The position numbers and the translations under genes were made by a program. The notes under the pieces are model-generated. The model made no database searches. It was not told where the DNA came from and saw only the letters and a list, made by a program, of their open reading frames with translations. Positions 5,495 to 8,608 of a DNA stretch of 8,608 nt are shown piece after piece; position 1 is the first letter of the stretch, and each line of letters begins with the position of its first letter. The DNA lies in the NCBI GenBank assembly GCA_946481445.1, contig CAMLOA010000055.1, forward strand, positions 1-8,608, written 5' to 3'. The stretch comes from an uncultured Devosia sp. GTDB taxonomy: Bacteria; Pseudomonadota; Alphaproteobacteria; Rhizobiales; Devosiaceae.

Positions 5495-5616
5495 GAGCGT
5501 CTGGCCGGAGCGGCCTGCAATGGCGGCATTCTGCGCTTCCGGTGCCCGCGTACACAAGTACGCCCCGCTCCGGTTCTCGAATGCCACTATTTTCAGCCCG
5601 CGCCAACCAGACGCTC
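5495..5616. repeat. 122-bp imperfect inverted repeat before hslO
   Basis: The outer ends GAGCGTCTGG (5495-5504) and CCAGACGCTC (5607-5616) are perfect ten-base inverted repeats. The centre is GCGTAC-ACAA-GTACGC (5548-5563). Between them the arms still match in patches, for example GGCATTC (5525-5531) with GAATGCC (5579-5585, one base out of register) and CCGG-T/A-GC near 5539 with 5567-5573. The arms are of equal length. No coding sequence is seen. It resembles a palindromic intergenic repeat (REP/RIME-like or MITE remnant) or a long mRNA stem; no target duplication is evident at its edges. Confidence 0.6.
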
Positions 5617-5622
5617 ATCGCA

Positions 5623-5664
5623 GTTCCGCGAACACTTACAACTTCGTCTCCGGCTTCGCGGAAC
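5623..5664. repeat. Second inverted repeat in the argF-hslO gap
   Basis: GTTCCGCGAA (5623-5632) and TTCGCGGAAC (5655-5664) are perfect ten-base inverted repeats around a 22-base spacer. They begin six bases after the large inverted repeat ends. No T-run follows, so it is not a classical terminator. The gap of nearly 250 bases holds no supported gene. Confidence 0.5.
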
Positions 5665-5704
5665 AAGCCGGTGGGATTTTGCGTGATGCGGTGGAACGTT
5701 TCCC

Positions 5705-5724
5705 CTTGAGGGTCTAGCCTCAAG
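5705..5724 (+). promoter_or_regulatory. Hairpin immediately upstream of the hslO start
   Basis: CTTGAGG (5705-5711) pairs with CCTCAAG (5718-5724) around GTCTAG, ending 12 bases before the hslO ATG. The right arm runs into the purine-rich AAGAAAG (5722-5728), the best ribosome-binding candidate, so the hairpin could partly mask it. It could equally be a DNA dyad for a regulator. Confidence 0.35.
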
Positions 5725-5736
5725 AAAGCCAAGACC

Positions 5737-6756
5737 ATGACCACGGATACGACGACCATGAGCGAGACCCTGATGAGTGCCCTCGGGCTCGACCGCGCCG
5801 AAAGCGGCGACGATACGGTCGTGCCCTTCACCCTGGACACGCTCGATACGCGCGGCCGCAGCGTCCGCCTGGGCGAAGCCCTCGACACCATACTCTCCCG
5901 CCACAACTACCCTGCGCCCGTTGCCCGTCTGCTGGGGGAAGCCGTGGTGCTGGCGGCGCTGATCGGTTCCTCGCTCAAGTTCGAAGGCCGTTTCATCCTG
6001 CAGACCCAGACGGATGGTCCGGTGAACCTGCTGGTGGTGGACTTCGACGCCCCCGACGGGCTGCGCGGCTATGCCCGTTTCGACCAGGATGCCCTGGTGC
6101 AGGCAGCAGAGCAGGGGCGGACCCGGCCGGGCGAACTGCTGGGACGCGGACACCTGGCCATGACCATCGACCAGGGCCCCAATACGGAGCGCTACCAGGG
6201 CATCGTGGCACTGGACGGGCATTCGCTCGAAGAGGTGGCACACACCTATTTCATGCAATCCGAGCAGATACCTACCCAGGTGCGCATGGCCGTCGCCGAG
6301 TTCACCCAGCGTGGCGATCATCGTCCGCATTGGCGGGCGGGCGGCGTGTTGATCCAGCACTTGCCCGAGCATGGCATCTCGCACATGGCCGACCTGCCGG
6401 GTGACGGCAATTTCGACAATCCCGAGACCGCCGATCCCGATTTTGTTGAGGCCGATGGCTGGAACGAGGCCAAGGCCAAGCTGGCGACGCTTGACGATCT
6501 CGAACTGGCCGACCCCGAGCTGAGCTCGGAGCGATTGCTGTTCCGCCTGTATCACGAGACCGGCGTGCGCGTGTTCGCACCCCTTCCGATGGTGGAACGC
6601 TGCACCTGCTCGGCCGACCGGATCGAGGCCATGCTGGCCACCAGCTTCACCGCCGAAGACCGCGATGAGATGGCCGTCGACGGAGAAATCGAAGTGGTGT
6701 GCGAGTTCTGCTCGACGGCCTACCACTTCAACCCGCACCAGTTTGACGCAAATTGA
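5737..6756 (+). CDS. hslO: Hsp33 redox-regulated chaperone
   Basis: Hsp33 is a cytosolic holdase activated by oxidative unfolding, when its zinc is released and two disulfides form. The 339-residue protein begins the conserved fold at DDTVVPFTLDTLDTRGRSVRLGEALDTIL (25-53). It has the substrate/core region GEAVVLAALIGSSLKFEGRFILQTQTDGPVNLLVVDF (67-103) and the TQRGDHRPHWRAGGVLIQHLP segment. The C-terminal zinc switch is complete: C289-T-C291 and C322-E-F-C325, with 30 residues between the pairs. The chosen start at 5737 has purine-rich AAGAAAG upstream; ATG at 5758 or 5773 is possible because the first 20 residues are not conserved. It is downstream of argF, in the common Hyphomicrobiales argD-argF-hslO order, but a 249-base gap full of inverted repeats suggests it also has its own control. 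Confidence 0.95.
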   Translation: MTTDTTTMSETLMSALGLDRAESGDDTVVPFTLDTLDTRGRSVRLGEALDTILSRHNYPAPVARLLGEAVVLAALIGSSLKFEGRFILQTQTDGPVNLLVVDFDAPDGLRGYARFDQDALVQAAEQGRTRPGELLGRGHLAMTIDQGPNTERYQGIVALDGHSLEEVAHTYFMQSEQIPTQVRMAVAEFTQRGDHRPHWRAGGVLIQHLPEHGISHMADLPGDGNFDNPETADPDFVEADGWNEAKAKLATLDDLELADPELSSERLLFRLYHETGVRVFAPLPMVERCTCSADRIEAMLATSFTAEDRDEMAVDGEIEVVCEFCSTAYHFNPHQFDAN

Positions 6757-6772
6757 CGTAAATTGGTATGAT
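6743..6772 (+). promoter_or_regulatory. Candidate luxR promoter overlapping the hslO 3' end
   Basis: TTGACG (6743-6748) and TATGAT (6767-6772) match sigma-70 -35 and -10 elements at five of six positions each, with an 18-base spacer. The promoter straddles the hslO stop codon. The -35 belongs to a tandem ten-base direct repeat, TTGACGCAAA then TTGACGTAAA (6743-6762), which could bind a regulator in tandem. The start point would be near 6779, giving a leader of about 95 bases. Confidence 0.55.
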
Positions 6773-6802
6773 GACCGCCGCCGGGGGCGCGGCGGGCATC
6801 AT
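6768..6802. terminator. GC-rich hairpin after hslO, overlapping the luxR promoter
   Basis: ATGATG-A-CCGCCGC (6768-6781) pairs with GCGGCGG-G-CATCAT (6789-6802) with a single mismatch and a seven-base CGGGGGC loop. Thirteen of fourteen positions pair. It starts 11 bases after the hslO stop, so it probably ends or protects the arg-hslO transcript. There is no T-run afterwards. The stem overlaps the candidate luxR -10, so the two units are tightly packed. Confidence 0.5.
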
Positions 6803-6821
6803 CCCGCCTTGCGCGTCACTG

Positions 6822-6840
6822 CGAATAACATCAGTATTCG
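6822..6840. promoter_or_regulatory. 19-bp dyad upstream of luxR (candidate operator)
   Basis: CGAATA (6822-6827) and TATTCG (6835-6840) are perfect inverted repeats around a seven-base centre, 34 bases before the luxR start. The size is similar to lux-box-like elements bound by LuxR-family dimers, but the sequence does not match the classical lux or tra box. The palindrome TACGTA (6841-6846) directly follows. Confidence 0.35.
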
Positions 6841-6873
6841 TACGTAAGAGCATCCGGCAGGGGGGCATGCCAG

Positions 6874-7596
6874 GTGAACGCTGACTTGATGTCCACGATC
6901 GAGGCGATCCAGCAGCAGACCGACAGCGCTGGCATCCTCGACATCATCTATGAAACCATCGGCGAGTACGGCTTCGAGCGCTTCATCGTCTCCGGCCTGC
7001 CGGACCGTGGCATGGATGTACGGCCATTCGTTCTGCTCTCGGGCTGGTCCGACGAATGGTATGACCGCTATACCAGCCTGGGCTATGTCCACCTCGATCC
7101 AGTGGCGCGGCACTGCTTTTCCACCACGCTTCCCTTCGACTGGTCCGAGGCACCATACGACCCTGAATCTGACCTTCCTGCGCGCCGCGTCATGGAGGAA
7201 GCCCGCGATTTCGGCATGGATGAGGGTTTCTGCGTGCCCATCCACATGGAAGGCGGGATGCAGGGGGTGGTGTCGCTGGTGGGCAGTACGCGCGACCTCG
7301 ACGACAAGTCACGTCTCGAGCTTCACATGCTCTCGCTCTACGCCCACGGTCAGCTTCGCTTTCTCAACAGCCGCCGGAACGAGGGCGGCGGCCCCCGCCG
7401 GGCCATCACACCGCGTGAGGCAGAAGTGCTGAAATGGGCCGCCGCCGGCAAGACCGCCTCGGAAATTGCTTCCATCACCGGACTTTCCGAGCGGACCGTG
7501 AACCAGCACTGCGAGAATGCGCAGAAGCGGCTGGGCACCAACAACCGCCTGCATACTGTGGTCGAAGCCATCAGGCACAAGCTTATAGCATTGTGA
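6874..7596 (+). CDS. LuxR-family quorum-sensing transcriptional regulator
   Basis: Autoinducer-binding transcription factor of 240 residues, the usual length. The N-terminal ligand domain keeps the acyl-homoserine-lactone pocket pattern: W62, Y66, D75-P76 (in GYVHLDP), W90 and G118. The C-terminal GerE-type helix-turn-helix runs from about 178 to 236, with TPREAEVLKWAAAGKT (E182, L186, G192), SEIASITGLSERTVNQH and the dimer-side NAQKRLGTNNRLHTV. The GTG start at 6874 follows a strong purine run (AGGGGGG, 6860-6866); ATG at 6889 is the alternative. It lies 73 bases before the luxI-type gene in the same direction, so the product of that synthase is the expected ligand. Because the ligand-binding residues are retained, it should be a true sensor and not a ligand-free LuxR homologue. 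Confidence 0.92.
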   Translation: MNADLMSTIEAIQQQTDSAGILDIIYETIGEYGFERFIVSGLPDRGMDVRPFVLLSGWSDEWYDRYTSLGYVHLDPVARHCFSTTLPFDWSEAPYDPESDLPARRVMEEARDFGMDEGFCVPIHMEGGMQGVVSLVGSTRDLDDKSRLELHMLSLYAHGQLRFLNSRRNEGGGPRRAITPREAEVLKWAAAGKTASEIASITGLSERTVNQHCENAQKRLGTNNRLHTVVEAIRHKLIAL

Positions 7597-7669
7597 TTTC
7601 TACCAATATCGCGGTGCGCGCAACGCGTGCCTACTGCTCCCCATCACTGACGCGCTTGGGGGCAGAGCG

Positions 7670-8320
7670 ATGCAGGTGCATATCGTCCGCGACCCTGCGG
7701 ACCGGCCGACTCTGGATCTGCTGGAGAAGAACTACCGCCTGAGACATACCATTTTCGTCGACCTGCAGGGCTGGGAGGCGCTGCGGCGTCCTGATGGCCG
7801 CGATGTCGACGCCTTCGACACGGCTGATGCGACCCACCTGCTGCTGACTGACGGTCAGGAACTGGTCGGCGGGTCCCGCTTCACGCCCCTCGACAAACCG
7901 AACTTGCTGCAGACAGTCTTTTCAGGACTTGTGCAAGGAGACCTCCCCGCCTCGCCCTCGCTTGGGGCCGATTGGACGCGCTTTTATGTGCGGCCCGATC
8001 GACGCGAGGGGCGGCGGCGCGCGCCTGAGTCTGCAGCCCTTTTCTGCGCGACGATGGAATATGCCCTCAGCCAGGGCTACACCTTCGTCACCTTCGTCTC
8101 GAGCATCTACATGCTCGAGCATGGCACGGCCGTCGGCTGGAAGATCATCCCGCTTGGGGCTCCAGCCATGATCGACGGCAAGCCCACCATTGCCGCCTGG
8201 ATCGAAGTCAGCGAGCAGGCGCTCGACAATGTGCGGCGGGTCACGGGCTGGGCCACGCCCGCCCTGCCGCTTTCGATGCGGACGGCGCCCGACCGGCCCG
8301 ATATCGCGCTGACGCACTGA
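7670..8320 (+). CDS. LuxI-family acyl-homoserine-lactone synthase
   Basis: Makes an acyl-homoserine lactone from S-adenosylmethionine and an acyl donor (acyl-ACP or, in some rhizobial relatives, acyl/aryl-CoA). The 216-residue length is typical. Family signature residues are present: R25, F29 and W35 in NYRLRHTIFVDLQGW, D47 and D50 in DVDAFD, R70-F71 in GGSRF, and R104-F105 in DWTRFYV. The normally invariant Glu of the E-x-x-R motif is Asp (D101) here. The C-terminal half contains the expected acyl-chain region (FVTFVSSIYMLEHGTAVGWKIIPLG). The start at 7670 follows a G-rich stretch (GGGGGCAGAG, 7658-7667). Transcribed with the luxR-type gene upstream; a further gene starts 15 bases after its stop. 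The signal molecule cannot be predicted from the sequence. Confidence 0.92.
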   Translation: MQVHIVRDPADRPTLDLLEKNYRLRHTIFVDLQGWEALRRPDGRDVDAFDTADATHLLLTDGQELVGGSRFTPLDKPNLLQTVFSGLVQGDLPASPSLGADWTRFYVRPDRREGRRRAPESAALFCATMEYALSQGYTFVTFVSSIYMLEHGTAVGWKIIPLGAPAMIDGKPTIAAWIEVSEQALDNVRRVTGWATPALPLSMRTAPDRPDIALTH

Positions 8321-8335
8321 TCGATCGCTCAGACA

Positions 8336-8608
8336 ATGTCGGATGCGCTCGATCTGCTGCGAGCGGTGCTGGCCCTTGCCTGCACCGACGACGAGGCGCG
8401 CGCCACGCTGGATGCGGCCCTGGAGCGCGAATGCGATCCACTGGTCCATTGCTCGCTGGTCCACGGCATTCCCATCGACATCGTCATGGAGCGGGCCGCC
8501 GCCTGGGCCGGCATCCCCTACTTGCCCGGTATCCCGGCTGATCTGCCGGGCCATGCCGCGCCCGAGCGCCTCGAGGCTCTCGCCGACGTGCGCCTGTTCC
8601 GCGTGCGG
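8336..8608 (+). CDS. Unidentified protein, N-terminal 91 residues (cut by window edge)
   Basis: An open frame starts at ATG 8336, 15 bases after the luxI-type stop, and stays open to the window end (91 codons, no stop). The close spacing suggests co-transcription with the quorum-sensing pair. The start is MSDALDLLRAVLALACTDDE, followed by an alpha-helical, Ala/Leu-rich region. Then comes ERAAAWAGIPYLPGIPADLP (52-71) and LEALADVRLFRVR at the edge. The helical N-terminus with an AGIPYLP segment is reminiscent of the small domain preceding some rhizobial family 2 glycosyltransferases (MshEN/GspE-N-like), but this is a weak resemblance and no catalytic motif is in view. No clear ribosome binding site is seen; an in-frame stop (the luxI stop) lies upstream, so the start cannot be earlier. 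Confidence 0.6.
   Translation, partial: MSDALDLLRAVLALACTDDEARATLDAALERECDPLVHCSLVHGIPIDIVMERAAAWAGIPYLPGIPADLPGHAAPERLEALADVRLFRVR

Noticed and set aside
3176..5529. Two long minus-strand open frames opposite argD and argF
   Set aside because: Both mirror conserved arginine genes and have compositions rich in His, Gln and Ala typical of antisense translation in GC-rich DNA.
5593..6738. 381-residue minus-strand frame opposite hslO
   Set aside because: The plus strand encodes complete Hsp33 with its zinc cysteines; the antisense product resembles nothing known.
7616..7630. Imperfect palindrome upstream of luxI that might be a lux box
   Set aside because: The symmetry is mostly CG alternation, does not match the dyad upstream of luxR, and is expected by chance in this composition.
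1..8608. CRISPR arrays, tRNA or rRNA genes, insertion sequences, phage or defence genes
   Set aside because: No spaced direct repeats, cloverleaf-like sequences, transposase or integrase motifs were seen; the coding content is housekeeping, regulatory and quorum sensing.

Overview
The window looks like chromosome from a GC-rich alphaproteobacterium of the Hyphomicrobiales (Rhizobiales). The evidence is a gcrA-type cell-cycle regulator with CtrA-like and GANTC sites upstream, the argD-argF-hslO order common in this group, a small Omp25/Omp31-like beta-barrel protein, and a LuxR/LuxI pair. Devosiaceae is a reasonable guess, but the sequence alone does not prove the family.

Layout. Positions 1-182 (minus) hold the 5' end of a polyphosphate kinase 2 gene. 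It diverges from a PhoR-like sensor histidine kinase (253-1545, plus), and a PHO-box-like direct repeat and a perfect palindrome lie at the junction. A small outer-membrane barrel protein follows (1632-2171, plus). It converges on gcrA (about 2253-2834, minus), and a strong hairpin lies between the two. The 377-base divergent region between gcrA and argD is dense in signals: a perfect TTAA-N7-TTAA CtrA-type site, GANTC methylation sites, several dyads, and a terminator-like hairpin in the argD leader. argD (3212-4411), argF (4555-5487) and hslO (5737-6756) run rightward as a probable operon. The argF-hslO gap carries a 122-bp imperfect inverted repeat. A luxR-type regulator (6874-7596) and a luxI-type acyl-homoserine-lactone synthase (7670-8320) follow, then the start of an unidentified gene (8336 to the window end).

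How the genes fit together. The left end concerns phosphate sensing and polyphosphate metabolism. The middle combines a cell-cycle master regulator with arginine biosynthesis and the redox chaperone Hsp33. The right end is a quorum-sensing module in which the LuxI product should be the ligand of the adjacent LuxR protein. Most coding content belongs to well-known families. The points most worth following up are regulatory and lie between genes: the phoR/ppk2 junction, the gcrA control region, two arginine-codon-rich leader ORFs with hairpins, the large inverted repeat before hslO, and a LuxI with an Asp where the family normally has Glu. I saw no transposase, phage, CRISPR, tRNA, rRNA or defence genes.
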